From positions 1 to 64,000 of the forward strand of contig JAWSUY010000013.1 of assembly GCA_033852175.1 (NCBI GenBank): DNA of 64,000 nt, given 5' to 3'. A program made the position numbers and the translations under genes. Source of the stretch: Agarilytica sp033852175. Lineage in GTDB: Bacteria > Pseudomonadota > Gammaproteobacteria > Pseudomonadales > Cellvibrionaceae. Shown here piece after piece: positions 9,569 through 19,172 of the stretch (the first letter of the stretch is position 1; each line of letters starts with the position of its first letter). The notes under the pieces were generated by a model, which saw nothing but the letters and a program-made list of their open reading frames with translations, was not told the DNA's origin and searched no databases.

Positions 9569-10525
9569 ATGAATTTAAACTATCTCGATTTTGAGCAGCC
9601 CATAGCGGACCTCCAAGGAAAAATCGAAGAACTCCAGTTGGTTGGCACGGATAACGATCTTAACATCAGTGAAGAAATTAGCCGCTTACTCGAAAAAAGC
9701 GACAAGTTGACGGAAAATATATATTCGAACCTGTCTGCTTGGCAGGTTGTGCAGGTTGCTCGGCATCCTCACAGACCCTACACCTCAGACTATATCTCAA
9801 GGATATTTGATGATTGGGATGAGTTACACGGTGACCGTCACTTTGGCGATGACCATGCGATAATTGGCGGTATTGGCCGCCTGGGTGGCCGACCCGTTAT
9901 GGTTATTGGGGAAGAGAAGGGGCGGAGTGTTAAAGAAAAAGTTTATCGCAATTTCGGCATGCCGAAACCAGAGGGCTATCGAAAAGCTTTGCGTCTTATG
10001 GAAATGGCCGAGCGCTTTAAGCTTCCCGTCCTCACGTTTATTGACACCCCAGGCGCATATCCAGGAATAGATAGCGAAGAACGCGGAATCAGCGAGTCGA
10101 TTGCCCAAAATTTAGCCGTTATGTCACGCCTCAAAACGCCTATTATTTGCACTGTTATTGGGGAGGGTTCATCCGGTGGCGCATTGGCGATAGGTGTGGG
10201 CGATCAGCTCAACATGCTGCAATATTCGACGTATTTTGTTATTTCTCCCGAAGGCTGCGCCAATATTATTTGGAAAACGGTAGAAAAAGCACCGCTAGCG
10301 GCGGAAGCGATGGGGGTGACCTCTAGCATCTTGGAAAACCTTGGAATTGTCGATGAAACAATTCCTGAGCCTCTCGGTGGTGCGCATCGCAACATGGATC
10401 AAATGGCTGAAAGGTTAAAAGAACGTTTGGCTGAGCAACTTGATCATTTTTCCACTATTGGTATCGATGAGTTATTGGCGAAACGCTATGAGCGACTCAT
10501 GAGTTATGGCAACGAGCCTGAATAG
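9569..10525 (+). CDS. accA: Acetyl-CoA carboxylase carboxyltransferase subunit alpha
   Basis: Alpha subunit of the carboxyltransferase that, with AccD, moves a carboxyl group from biotinylated AccB to acetyl-CoA, the committed step of fatty acid synthesis. The protein starts MNLNYLDFEQPIADL, matching the family N-terminus; an ATG 33 bases upstream (9536) is in frame but would add 11 residues absent from the family. From 9569 it is 318 residues, the usual size. Recognisable segments are GEEKGRSVKEKV, the TFIDTPGAYPG core, and GEGSSGGALAIGVGD, which form the crotonase-like acyl-CoA fold. The dnaE-accA order is standard. A gap of about 195 bases separates it from dnaE, so an own promoter is possible. 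Two hairpins follow the stop. Confidence 0.97.
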   Translation: MNLNYLDFEQPIADLQGKIEELQLVGTDNDLNISEEISRLLEKSDKLTENIYSNLSAWQVVQVARHPHRPYTSDYISRIFDDWDELHGDRHFGDDHAIIGGIGRLGGRPVMVIGEEKGRSVKEKVYRNFGMPKPEGYRKALRLMEMAERFKLPVLTFIDTPGAYPGIDSEERGISESIAQNLAVMSRLKTPIICTVIGEGSSGGALAIGVGDQLNMLQYSTYFVISPEGCANIIWKTVEKAPLAAEAMGVTSSILENLGIVDETIPEPLGGAHRNMDQMAERLKERLAEQLDHFSTIGIDELLAKRYERLMSYGNEPE

Positions 10526-10537
10526 AAAATAAATATT

Positions 10538-10576
10538 TGAGCATTTCTAAAAATAGTGCATTCTTAGAAATGCTCA
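10538..10576. repeat. Perfect 13-bp inverted repeat after accA
   Basis: TGAGCATTTCTAA (10538-10550) and TTAGAAATGCTCA (10564-10576) are exact reverse complements with a 13-base loop. No T-tract follows, so it is not a classical terminator by itself. It sits between the accA stop and the GC-rich terminator at 10593 and could stabilise the accA mRNA 3' end or act as a protein-binding dyad. Confidence 0.75.
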
Positions 10577-10592
10577 TTCAATAATGACCACA

Positions 10593-10616
10593 AAAGGGCC
10601 GCTAAGGCCCTTTTTT
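10593..10616 (+). terminator. Intrinsic terminator after accA
   Basis: AAAGGGCC (10593-10600) pairs with GGCCCTTT (10606-10613) over a 5-base loop and runs into six T residues. It ends the dnaE-accA transcript. It lies just upstream of the chosen hrpA start, which supports starting hrpA at 10642 and not at the in-frame ATG at 10618. Confidence 0.9.
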
Positions 10617-10641
10617 AATGAGCACAGTTATAGTTTTAGGT

Positions 10642-13600
10642 ATGGATAATTCTCTCGATACATATAGGCAATATTTGGAGCAGCTGAGCATTAAAGATGC
10701 GCATAGGCTGTCCCGAGACCTCACATCGATTATTAAACGTAAAAAGGAAAATTTACAGTTTGATAAAAAACTTGCCCAGTTTGAACGTGACCTAACGCTA
10801 TCAGTCGATGAAATCAGTGCTAAACAGCGTATGCGGCCTGAAATTTCATTTCCTGAAAATTTGCCTGTCAGTGAAATGAGAGAAGAGATTGCCGAGGCGA
10901 TAGAGAGCAATCAGGTTGTCATTCTGGCAGGGGAAACCGGGTCTGGTAAAACCACGCAAATCCCAAAAATATGCATGTCACTTGGTCGAGGTTTGCGAGG
11001 GTTTATTGGACATACGCAGCCACGGAGGATAGCTGCAAGAACTGTAGCTAGCCGTATTGCTGAAGAGCTTAATACCGAATTAGGCGGTATTGTGGGTTAC
11101 CAGGTACGTTTTAATGATCAGACACAAAAAAATACCTATATAAAATTGATGACGGATGGGATTTTACTGGCTGAAGTACAGCGAGATCCTCTTCTACTTC
11201 GTTATGACACCATTATTATTGATGAAGCCCATGAGCGCAGTCTAAACATTGATTTTCTAATGGGGTTTTTGAAGAAATTACTGCAAAAACGCTCTGACCT
11301 GAAATTGATCGTTACATCCGCAACTATTGATCTAGAAAAGTTTTCCCAACATTTTAACAATGCTCCGGTGATCGAAGTTTCAGGGAGGACTTTTCCTGTT
11401 GAAACTGAATATAGACCATGGCAAGACGAATTCGACGATATCAATGAGAGTATTGTCGCAAGTGTTCAAGATCTCTCACGAAATTATCCTCGTGGCGATA
11501 TATTAATATTCCTTAGTGGTGAGCGTGAGATCCGAGAAGCATCGCTTGCGATTAAAAAAGCAGATGTTCCGCATCTAGAAATACTACCGCTTTACGCTCG
11601 GCTGAGCTTAGCTGATCAGAATAAAATATTTCATGGGTCCACTGGCCGACGGGTTATTCTAGCGACAAACGTAGCTGAAACATCCATTACTGTGCCGGGG
11701 ATTAAATACGTCATTGATCCAGGCTATGCTCGTATTAGTCGTTACAGTATTCGAACCAAAGTACAGCGTCTACCAATTGAAGCCATATCAAAAGCGAGTG
11801 CAAATCAACGTCAAGGACGCTGTGGTCGAGTTAGCAATGGAGTGTGCATACGTTTGTACGCTCAAGAAGATTTTGATAACCGCCCAGATTTTACCGATGC
11901 TGAAATTCTTCGTACAAATTTAGCCGCTGTGATTCTGCAAATGTTACAAATGCGAATAGGCCATGTCCGTGATTTCCCGTTCGTAGACAAACCTGATACG
12001 CGCTTAATCAATGATGGCTTTAAACTTCTTGAAGAAATTAAAGCCGTAGACGCAAAGGGAGTTGTGACCAAAATTGGTCGAATTCTGGGTCAGTTGCCGA
12101 TAGATCCTCGCCTAGGTGCCGTCATTGTGGAGGCCAAAAGACTTGGATGCTTGAGAGAGATTTTAATCATCGTTTCAGCATTAAGCATTCAAGACCCTCG
12201 TGAACGCCCGGCAGATAAAAAACAGGCTGCAGATGAAAAGCATCGACGTTTTTGGGACGAAAAATCAGATTTTGTAGCCTATATTAACCTATGGGATTAT
12301 GTCGAAGGAAAGCGTCAGGAGCTATCGCAATCGCAGCTGAGAAAACTGTGTAAGCAAGAGTACATTAACTTTGTTCGCGTTAGAGAGTGGCGAGATTTAC
12401 ATCATCAAATTAAAGTGGCTATCAAAAGTCTAGATTATTCAGAAAACACTTCGCCCGCCAACTATGAAACTATTCATAGGGCCTTGATCTGCGGTTATCT
12501 GTCCCTAGCCGGAAGTGTGGATGCAGAAAATAAGTCGCGTGAGTATTTTGGTACACGCCAGAAAAAGTTTATGGTTTTTCCAGGTTCTTCGCAGGTAAAG
12601 AAAAAACATCCGTGGATACTTACTGCTCAGTTTGTTGAGACTAGCCAACTATTTGCTCATTGCGTGGCTAAAATAGAGCCTGAGTGGGTGATAGATTACT
12701 CGGATCACTTAGCAAAAAAACATTATTTTGAACCATATTATGATGTGAAGGCTGGACAGGTACAGTGCTTTCTTAGAACGACTTTGTTGGGCTTAGTGCT
12801 TCAAGAAAAAAAACGTGTTGCTTACAATAAAGTCGACGAGATACTCGCTTCCAACCTCTTTGTTCGTGAAGCCCTAGTCGAAGGGAAATATCGAGGGAAA
12901 GGCGAGTTTTTTCGACAAAATAAAAAGCTGATTGAAAATATTCACGCCCTAGAAGCCAAGTCTCGTCGCCGAGATATATTGGTTGACGATGAGGTTGTGT
13001 TTGATTTCTATCGTCAGCGTGTTCCAGAGCATATTAGTAACTTGCGGGGGTTTGATTATTGGCTCAAAACAAAAGAAAAAACGCATCCAGAGTTTCTTAA
13101 ACTCAATAAAGAGGAGCTTATGTTGCATGATGCCGAGACGGTATCAGAGCAACAATTCCCGAATACGATTTCAGTAGGCGACTACACCTTAAAAGTCACT
13201 TACTGTTTTGAACCCGGAAAATCCCAAGACGGGGTAAATGTATTGATTCCGATGGAAATATTGCACGATATTCCTGAAGAAACTCTCGACTGGGTAGTGC
13301 CTGGAATTTTGAGAGACAAATGCATCGCGCTTGTGAAAGCATTGCCCAAAGCCACTCGAAAGCACTTCGTTCCTGTTCCTACGTTCGTTGATCGTGTTTT
13401 ACCTAGAATGGTTCCAGGCGAAAAAAGGTTGGTGGAATCACTTGGGGAAGCATTAGGTCATATCAGCGACGCAAAAATTTCTTTAGACCAATGGGATGAG
13501 TCAGGCTTGGGGGATTTTTATCGAATGAATATCCAGGTTATTGATGACAGAGGGAAAATGATCGACCAATCTCGTAATCTCGAAAGTTTACGAGAAAAAT

Positions 13601-14520
13601 ATAGGGCACGAGTACGGAAGACGCTGGCAAGTGTTGGCAGTGATTTAGAGCGCGAGAATATCATTGCCTGGGACTTTGGTGAATTACAGGAAAGTGTCTC
13701 TCTGGATAAAGGACATGTCAAAATAAAAGCCTACCCAGCTTTAGTGTCAAAAGCAGATAGAGTTGATCTGAAGGTTCTTGATAACCCTTTGGAAGCTAAT
13801 TACTACAGTAAAATTGGCATGCTTCGATTAGCGTGCTTATCGTGTGTGCAAACACACAAATACTTAAAAAAATCCCTTATGAAGGGTAAAGACCTCGGGC
13901 TTTCAGTTGTCAAACTGGGAAATCGTGAAGAGGTTGTTGATGATATTATTCTTGCTGCGTTTAATGACGCCCTTTTTAGTGATGTAACGATACCTCGGAC
14001 AGAAGAAGAGTTTTTGCGTTGTGTGGAGTCGGGGAAATCTGATGTCGTCGTGAACGCGGAAAAGTATGAATCAATATTGATTGATGCATTATCTCAAATG
14101 GTGAAGATTAAGCGAGCCATTAAAGTTCATAAAAATCCACTCGCAATTGCATTGGCCGCAAATGATATTGGGATACAGATGGAACGACTTATTTTCAAAG
14201 GCTTCCTACTTCAAACGCCGTTTAAATGGTTGTCTCAATATAATCGTTATCTTCGGGCAATTAACATACGCTTAGAAAAAATGGGACAGAACCCGAGTCG
14301 AGACACGCAATGGATACGGTCAGTCGAGGATCTCTGGGCAGGGCACCAGACGAGGTTGGAAAGTGAGGGGGTTTGGTCTTACCTTGAAAATGATTCATGG
14401 CAAAATTATCGCTGGATGCTAGAAGAGTTGCGGGTCTCGTACTTTGCTCAAACACTTAAGACTCTAATGCCCGTATCTGAAAAGAGACTCCACAAACAAT
14501 GGAAGCAGAGCCTTGCCTAG
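10642..14520 (+). CDS. hrpA: ATP-dependent RNA helicase HrpA (DEAH family)
   Basis: Large DEAH-box helicase, 1292 residues from the chosen ATG, similar to E. coli HrpA (~1300), which helps resolve stalled ribosomes and process mRNA. Visible motifs: Walker A AGETGSGKTT (about 96-105), HTQPRR (Ia), IIDEAHERS (II, near 193), TSATID (III), and QRQGRCGR (VI, near 389). The long C-terminal half carries the HA2 region, the OB fold and the HrpA-specific extension. The start at 10642 gives the family-like beginning MDNSLDTYRQYLEQL. The ATG at 10618 is also in frame but lies two bases past the terminator T-tract of accA. Apparently monocistronic; mlaA follows after about 220 bases. Confidence 0.96.
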   Translation: MDNSLDTYRQYLEQLSIKDAHRLSRDLTSIIKRKKENLQFDKKLAQFERDLTLSVDEISAKQRMRPEISFPENLPVSEMREEIAEAIESNQVVILAGETGSGKTTQIPKICMSLGRGLRGFIGHTQPRRIAARTVASRIAEELNTELGGIVGYQVRFNDQTQKNTYIKLMTDGILLAEVQRDPLLLRYDTIIIDEAHERSLNIDFLMGFLKKLLQKRSDLKLIVTSATIDLEKFSQHFNNAPVIEVSGRTFPVETEYRPWQDEFDDINESIVASVQDLSRNYPRGDILIFLSGEREIREASLAIKKADVPHLEILPLYARLSLADQNKIFHGSTGRRVILATNVAETSITVPGIKYVIDPGYARISRYSIRTKVQRLPIEAISKASANQRQGRCGRVSNGVCIRLYAQEDFDNRPDFTDAEILRTNLAAVILQMLQMRIGHVRDFPFVDKPDTRLINDGFKLLEEIKAVDAKGVVTKIGRILGQLPIDPRLGAVIVEAKRLGCLREILIIVSALSIQDPRERPADKKQAADEKHRRFWDEKSDFVAYINLWDYVEGKRQELSQSQLRKLCKQEYINFVRVREWRDLHHQIKVAIKSLDYSENTSPANYETIHRALICGYLSLAGSVDAENKSREYFGTRQKKFMVFPGSSQVKKKHPWILTAQFVETSQLFAHCVAKIEPEWVIDYSDHLAKKHYFEPYYDVKAGQVQCFLRTTLLGLVLQEKKRVAYNKVDEILASNLFVREALVEGKYRGKGEFFRQNKKLIENIHALEAKSRRRDILVDDEVVFDFYRQRVPEHISNLRGFDYWLKTKEKTHPEFLKLNKEELMLHDAETVSEQQFPNTISVGDYTLKVTYCFEPGKSQDGVNVLIPMEILHDIPEETLDWVVPGILRDKCIALVKALPKATRKHFVPVPTFVDRVLPRMVPGEKRLVESLGEALGHISDAKISLDQWDESGLGDFYRMNIQVIDDRGKMIDQSRNLESLREKYRARVRKTLASVGSDLERENIIAWDFGELQESVSLDKGHVKIKAYPALVSKADRVDLKVLDNPLEANYYSKIGMLRLACLSCVQTHKYLKKSLMKGKDLGLSVVKLGNREEVVDDIILAAFNDALFSDVTIPRTEEEFLRCVESGKSDVVVNAEKYESILIDALSQMVKIKRAIKVHKNPLAIALAANDIGIQMERLIFKGFLLQTPFKWLSQYNRYLRAINIRLEKMGQNPSRDTQWIRSVEDLWAGHQTRLESEGVWSYLENDSWQNYRWMLEELRVSYFAQTLKTLMPVSEKRLHKQWKQSLA

Positions 14521-14739
14521 CAGCCAGTTGAAAATGTTAATGGAAGCAGCGCCTGCTAGATTATGTTTGTCGAATATGAGGGGGTATGTTGTAAATATAC
14601 TTTTTGAGGCATAAGTTAAGACGCTGAAGTGCATGGGTTGGTTTTTCAGCTGGCTCCTAGCTTAGACCTACATTCAAAAGTAATAACAAGGTACACTTCG
14701 GGCCGTTACTCAATATTGGATAATAATTAAGGAATTCTC

Positions 14740-15528
14740 GTGAATCTATTTTTTCGCATTGATGCGCCGGTTTGGCGGAGCGCCATACGTATAATCTTTG
14801 TGACCACTTTAATTGCGGCTTTAGGAGCATGCGCTTCTAATCCGAATTCAAAACTCGGCGACAGTGATATGTCTGACGGAGCGGCAGCTGACCGCTTCGA
14901 AGGCTTTAACCGAGCAACATTTAAATTTAACGATACTGTCGATCGTTGGGTATTAAAGCCAGCGGCTAAAGGTTATCGAGTAGTGCTTCCCGGACCAGTG
15001 CGTAACGGTGTTGGGAATTTCTTCAGCAACCTTGGCGAAGTATCAAATATCATTAACGATGGCTTGCAGTGGAAGTGGAAGCAAGTGGCGAACGATACTG
15101 GCCGACTGTTGATCAACTCAACGGTAGGGCTTCTTGGTTTCTTTGATGTTGCATCTAAAACTGGCCTTGAAAAAAGTGATGGTGAAAACTTTACGCAAAC
15201 CTTAGCGGCCTGGGGCGTTCCTCGTGGTCCTTATCTCGTATTGCCATTTTTAGGACCGAATACTATACGTGGAGGGATTTCTGTCCCGTTTGATTGGGCA
15301 ACAGCGCCGATTCAATACGTTGAATCAGCAAACGTCAAAGTAGGGCTGAATGGTGTAGATTTTGTTCACAGCCGATCTGAGTTGCTGAAAACTGAAGAGC
15401 TAATCTCTGGAGATCGTTACTCCTTTATACGTGAAGTTTATCTACAGAGGCTCGAATACTTGGAGAATGATGGCGCTGTGTCTGATGACTTCGGGGATGA
15501 GTTTGGTGACGAGGATTATGGTTATTAA
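14740..15528 (+). CDS. mlaA: MlaA/VacJ-family outer-membrane lipoprotein
   Basis: Outer-membrane component of the Mla system, which removes mislocalised phospholipids from the outer leaflet and passes them to periplasmic MlaC. The N-terminus has a hydrophobic signal ending in a lipobox LGAC with lipidation Cys31. The MlaA fold follows, with typical stretches such as FEGFNRATFKFND, PGPVRNGVGNFFSNLGE and PRGPYLVLPFLGP. Its 262 residues are normal for the family. The C-terminal tail is very acidic (DDFGDEFGDEDYGY). The start is GTG with AAGGA about 8 bases upstream. The other mla genes are not nearby, which is common for mlaA. Confidence 0.95.
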   Translation: MNLFFRIDAPVWRSAIRIIFVTTLIAALGACASNPNSKLGDSDMSDGAAADRFEGFNRATFKFNDTVDRWVLKPAAKGYRVVLPGPVRNGVGNFFSNLGEVSNIINDGLQWKWKQVANDTGRLLINSTVGLLGFFDVASKTGLEKSDGENFTQTLAAWGVPRGPYLVLPFLGPNTIRGGISVPFDWATAPIQYVESANVKVGLNGVDFVHSRSELLKTEELISGDRYSFIREVYLQRLEYLENDGAVSDDFGDEFGDEDYGY

Positions 15529-15920
15529 TCATGTAATTCTGAAGTGAACGATTCAGCTCAATACTGGAATCACGCTTTTGATGAGTAGGCGCTTATCTCA
15601 TGTGTCTATAGGGTTCATGGGTTGTTGCTAGGGAGTGTTTTACATTTCACTTTTGTATATAGAGGTTGAGCTCCAAATAGCTAAAGCTCATAACATCGCG
15701 ATGCGGTTGTAGTTTAACGATGTAAACTTGATCAGATGTATTGCCAGAAATAGAGGGGGCAGAGGCCTGCACCGTAAATTGCCGATGAATGTTTGTGAAG
15801 CCTCAATTTTCCGGCGTATATTTTGTCTGGTTCACTTTAGGCAAAATAACGAGCGCAAGCTGTATATAAATTGTGGGGTCTAAAACCCTGCCGTTAAAAC
15901 AGCACGAAAAATATGCACTT
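15529..15920. other. Gene-free interval between mlaA and the pilZ gene
   Basis: About 390 bases with no ORF that has a convincing start and ribosome site on either strand. A short dyad GAGCT/AGCTC lies near 15667-15692. I see no tRNA-like fold or repeat. The interval ends in the bidirectional terminator at 15921. Confidence 0.5.
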
Positions 15921-15957
15921 AAAAAAAAGCCTTCTTTAAAAAGAAGGCTTTTTTTAA
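15921..15957. terminator. Bidirectional intrinsic terminator between mlaA and pilZ gene
   Basis: A-run plus GCCTTCTTT pairs with AAAGAAGGC plus T-run around 15921-15955. The stem is flanked by A's on the left and T's on the right, so it can act on both strands. On the minus strand it overlaps the stop codon of the PilZ gene at 15954-15956. Confidence 0.88.
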
Positions 15958-16274
15958 TTCAAAACTTCAATAATTTGCAGCCCCAGCAAGCACGGCTGCG
16001 CTTCGGATTCGGGCTGAGACAGTATCCGTGTGACTGTCGCTTTGGCGCGGAGCATAGGGTTATGCCCATGGCTAGAGGCTATGGTTACTTCAGCTATAGT
16101 TCCTGCAGGTAGGACAGTGCTGAGTTCTACCATCATTCCCCCTCCGCTTAAGTCACGGCAGACACCGTTGTAGGTTGTGCCGTCAGCTTCCAGTTGAATA
16201 TTAACTGGAGCATCGATTTTCATGCGGATGTAATCGCGTTTTTCTTGATAGTTGCGGCTTACAGAGTTCATCAT
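15954..16274 (-). CDS. PilZ-domain protein (probable c-di-GMP receptor)
   Basis: Single-domain protein of 106 residues. The PilZ signature for cyclic di-GMP binding is visible: an arginine-rich stretch EKRDYIRMKIDAPV near residues 11-24, where the RxxxR-type motif lies, and RDLSGGGMMVE (the D/NxSxxG motif) near 39-49. Single-domain PilZ proteins bind c-di-GMP and adjust motility, pili or exopolysaccharide; the partner here cannot be read from sequence. The gene is divergent from the response-regulator gene and ends in a terminator. The start ATG has AAGG about 8 bases upstream; a second ATG follows immediately. A link to the c-di-GMP-binding MshE ATPase further right is plausible but inferred. 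Confidence 0.92.
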   Translation of the reverse strand: MMNSVSRNYQEKRDYIRMKIDAPVNIQLEADGTTYNGVCRDLSGGGMMVELSTVLPAGTIAEVTIASSHGHNPMLRAKATVTRILSQPESEAQPCLLGLQIIEVLN

Positions 16275-16653
16275 TTTGATAACCTTCTTTACGTCGTTGT
16301 CTATCTTTACGGGCTTAACTTTTTAATTCCATTCTTTTTGATACCATTCCTAGGTTTGTTAGCTACGCTAGTGGATATTTAAATCTCACTATGTATGAAT
16401 TTAACTCAAAAACACTACTATTGGTAGTTTCTTTATCACTAAACCACACCATATTGTGGTTTCGCTCACAAAACGCCACCAAAAAACTACTTGAGACGGT
16501 TGTGATTCCGTATATTTAGACTCCACTCGTATCTACCCATTATCGGTACCTATATTGGAAATTCGTGCCAACTCTAATCCCCTTGTTTTGTATTGCGCCA
16601 CAGGGAAGAAGGGAGTACTGTCATCGCCTGGAGTGCGATCCTATGGGTGAAAG
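16275..16653. promoter_or_regulatory. Divergent intergenic region with a perfect 8-bp dyad
   Basis: This 379-base region separates the PilZ gene (minus) from the response-regulator gene (plus) and must hold both promoters, although I could not pick a convincing -35/-10 pair. It contains AAACCACA (16441-16448) and TGTGGTTT (16455-16462) with a 6-base centre, an operator-like dyad with no T-tract. I see no credible small gene. Confidence 0.45.
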
Positions 16654-17850
16654 GTGAATACAAAACGGCCTCATCGCCAACTTCTCGTTGTCAATTCTGA
16701 CGCGTCCGAGCGACAAGATATTGGCACCTACCTTGAAAGTAATGGTTTTCATATGTGCTTATTGAGCACAGGTTATGCTGCGCTTGAATGGTTAAAACAC
16801 AACAAACCTATCGCGGTTCTAACCGATCTGCACATGCCAGACCTCGATGGCATGAAGATACTATCCATTGTCCGTTCCTCGATGCCAGAAGTCCCCGTAA
16901 TTTTACTGTCTGAAAATGCCGAAGTTGGTGAAGTTATTGGAGCTCTAAGAAAGGGCGCGGTCGACTATTTGCTAAAGCCTTTAACCGACCTATCCGTCAT
17001 TGTTGATGCTCTGAACAGGGCTATGGAGCGGACAGAGTTGATTTTGCAAAATCAGGTCTATCGTCAAGAGCTTGAACAGGCAAATCGTGAGCTAAAAGAA
17101 TACGTGCGCGTGTTGGAGCGTGATCAGAAGGCAGGGAGGCGTGTACAAAGTAAGTTGTTGCCGGAAGCTCCAGCCAAGCTAGCAGATTATCGTATTGATT
17201 ACCGCATGGTTCCATCTTTGTACCTTAGTGGGGATTTTATTGATTTTGGTTTGTTAAATAATCGCTACCTAGCGTTTTATTTGACGGATGTCTCGGGCCA
17301 TGGGGCCGCATCCGCTTTCGTTACTGTATGGCTGAAACAATTGGTCCGCCGCTATTTTCGTGAGAATAAGATTTTTTATACGGAAGAGTCGTTTGAGGGG
17401 GATGCCGGGAGGCTACTTGCTCTGATTAACCGAGAGGTGATTAACTCAGGAGTCGGTTGTCATATGACGTGTTTCGTGGGGGTGATTGATACACATACTC
17501 GTGAGATGCGCTATGTCTTTGGGGGGCACTTACCCTTGCCCATCTTGATTACCGAAGACGGGGCGCAATACTTATCAGGGAAAGGAAAGCCAGTAGGTAT
17601 CTTTCCAGATGCAAGTTGGGATGTTAATGCAATATCCCTGCCGGAAGTGTTTTCATTAGTTGTTTTTTCTGATGGTATCTTAGAAATTTTACCTGAGCAG
17701 GAACTAATTGATAAAGAAAGTAGTTTATTAAAAGTCGTCAACAAATGTGCAAAAAGTGTAGAATCTATAGCTGAGGCTTTCGGCCTTGATCAAATGGATG
17801 CGGTTCCCGATGATATCGCTATTTTGCTTATTGAATCAGAGAAAAATTAA
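16654..17850 (+). CDS. Response regulator with PP2C-type (SpoIIE) phosphatase domain, HsbR-like
   Basis: 398 residues. An N-terminal receiver domain (about 8-125) has phospho-acceptor Asp58 in LTDLHMPD and the conserved Lys in LLKPL. A coiled linker (about 128-165) follows. The C-terminal PP2C/SpoIIE phosphatase domain (about 180-395) has the metal-binding segment FYLTDVSGHG and the later VVFSDGILE and PDDIAIL. This architecture matches HsbR of Pseudomonas, which acts on the STAS protein HsbA in a partner-switching pathway controlled by HptB. The next gene is a STAS protein and the two overlap by one base (TAATG), so they are surely co-translated. The start is GTG with a weak ribosome site, so the exact N-terminus is uncertain. 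No HptB or histidine kinase gene is nearby. Confidence 0.92.
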   Translation: MNTKRPHRQLLVVNSDASERQDIGTYLESNGFHMCLLSTGYAALEWLKHNKPIAVLTDLHMPDLDGMKILSIVRSSMPEVPVILLSENAEVGEVIGALRKGAVDYLLKPLTDLSVIVDALNRAMERTELILQNQVYRQELEQANRELKEYVRVLERDQKAGRRVQSKLLPEAPAKLADYRIDYRMVPSLYLSGDFIDFGLLNNRYLAFYLTDVSGHGAASAFVTVWLKQLVRRYFRENKIFYTEESFEGDAGRLLALINREVINSGVGCHMTCFVGVIDTHTREMRYVFGGHLPLPILITEDGAQYLSGKGKPVGIFPDASWDVNAISLPEVFSLVVFSDGILEILPEQELIDKESSLLKVVNKCAKSVESIAEAFGLDQMDAVPDDIAILLIESEKN

Positions 17851-18362
17851 TGACCCCTGGGACAATTAAAATTGCCGAGCACGAGGGTGTTTTCGTTATT
17901 AAGCTCGAAGGTGATGTGCGTTTAACGTTGTGTTTGTCGTTCGATGAATTTATTGAAGAGATGTTAAATCGGCCAAACTACAGTTCAGTTATTTTTGATT
18001 TGACGAAAGCTCAGGCTATCGATAGCACGACGTTGGGGTTGATGGCAAAGGTGTCTATTAAGGCTGGGCATCACGGACACGATTCACCTTTAGTTGTTTC
18101 GAGCAGCGCTAGCATTACTCGAATACTCGTTTCTATGGGGTTTGATGATATCTTTCGTTTGGTCGATGGGGCTGAATTTGAAATTGACCGTGAGAATGCC
18201 GACGATGTGATTGTTATTGCTGAAAAAAATGGCAATGAAACGGAAGTTCAAAAGAAAGTTCTTGAGGCTCATCATATCCTAATGGAGATGAATGACGAAA
18301 ATCATGCCTGCTTTAAAGAGCTGGTTGAAACTTTAGAGTCTCAAAATAAAAACTTTTTTTAA
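17850..18362 (+). CDS. STAS-domain anti-sigma factor antagonist, HsbA-like
   Basis: 170 residues. An N-terminal STAS domain (about 5-110) carries the phosphorylatable serine in the motif AIDSTTLGLMAK (Ser59). A C-terminal helical extension of about 50 residues follows. In the HsbR-HsbA system the phosphorylation state of this serine decides which partner HsbA binds (FlgM or a diguanylate cyclase in Pseudomonas). Here the kinase could be the regulator itself or the Ser/Thr kinase four genes downstream; that is inference. It overlaps the phosphatase gene by one base. No anti-sigma kinase of the RsbW type is seen in the window. Confidence 0.92.
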   Translation: MTPGTIKIAEHEGVFVIKLEGDVRLTLCLSFDEFIEEMLNRPNYSSVIFDLTKAQAIDSTTLGLMAKVSIKAGHHGHDSPLVVSSSASITRILVSMGFDDIFRLVDGAEFEIDRENADDVIVIAEKNGNETEVQKKVLEAHHILMEMNDENHACFKELVETLESQNKNFF

Positions 18363-18455
18363 CATGGCTTAATTCAGTCAGCATCTTAAGTTCTTACGTA
18401 TTGAAACACATTGGCATGTTTTTGGCGTCCTTCCTAATTTTATCGCGAGCTCATC

Positions 18456-19172
18456 ATGCGTAAAACATTAAAACCCTTCTTTCTAGTATTGCTGACGCTA
18501 AGCCTTTTTGGCTGTCAGTCTATTGTGAGAACTGATATCTCAACCTTTCGTGATGAGGGTGCGCGGTCCGCTACTGGAACTATTCGTATTACGCCAGAGA
18601 ACTTTACTGTATCTGCGTTAAGTAAGCTTGAGGAGGAAAAGCTAGGCGTTCTTGGTGGGCGGTCTTCCCAAAATAGCGGGAATGAAACTGGGGGCGTAAT
18701 AGCTCAAAAAGTAACGGGTAAAGTGGACTCTAGTAGTTTAGAGTTTATTTATTATAAGGATAAATTAGCCGGTCGCTTGCAATCTGCCGGGTATGCATTG
18801 AGTGATTCTGACGACTCAGAATACCTAGCGACATTAGCTTATGGCGTCATTCGTCAAGAAAAGGATGAGCCGAGCACTCGTGTTGTTATCGGCGGTCATT
18901 TTGGACATTACCTTCATTATCCCCATTCGCCGATTTTCCTATCAGATATAGATAATCCTAAATTCGAGTATGTACGCGAACTTTCTTTCAGTATTGAACG
19001 ACTTGGTGATTCACCGACAAAAATCATGCAAGTTAAGGCGACAAGTGTCGGTAGGTGTGAGCATCTGACTGTTGTTTATGATGAAATGCTAGATGCTATA
19101 TTTAGTAACTTGTACCGAGCTAATGGGTCAGTAGAAAAAGTCGCAATTAAAGGAGAGGCCCGCTGTCCCTAG
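18456..19172 (+). CDS. Putative lipoprotein, DUF4136-like
   Basis: 238 residues with a clear lipoprotein signal: MRKTLKPFFLVLLTLSLFGC, lipidation Cys20. The mature part holds a mixed region with YLATLAYGVIRQ and a C-terminal stretch similar in style to DUF4136 envelope lipoproteins, but I do not recognise a catalytic motif. A His/Tyr-rich patch (GGHFGHYLHYPHSP, about 149-162) is unusual. It sits between the STAS gene and the FHA/kinase genes in the same orientation, with gaps of about 90 and 210 bases, so it may or may not be co-transcribed. The function is unknown; envelope location is likely. Confidence 0.8.
   Translation: MRKTLKPFFLVLLTLSLFGCQSIVRTDISTFRDEGARSATGTIRITPENFTVSALSKLEEEKLGVLGGRSSQNSGNETGGVIAQKVTGKVDSSSLEFIYYKDKLAGRLQSAGYALSDSDDSEYLATLAYGVIRQEKDEPSTRVVIGGHFGHYLHYPHSPIFLSDIDNPKFEYVRELSFSIERLGDSPTKIMQVKATSVGRCEHLTVVYDEMLDAIFSNLYRANGSVEKVAIKGEARCP

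Noticed and set aside
14522..14655. Inverted repeat AGCCAGTTGAAAA / TTTTCAGCTGGCT with 108 bases between arms
   Set aside because: One mismatch and a long spacer; such pairs arise by chance in 60 kb, and no function is suggested by the context.
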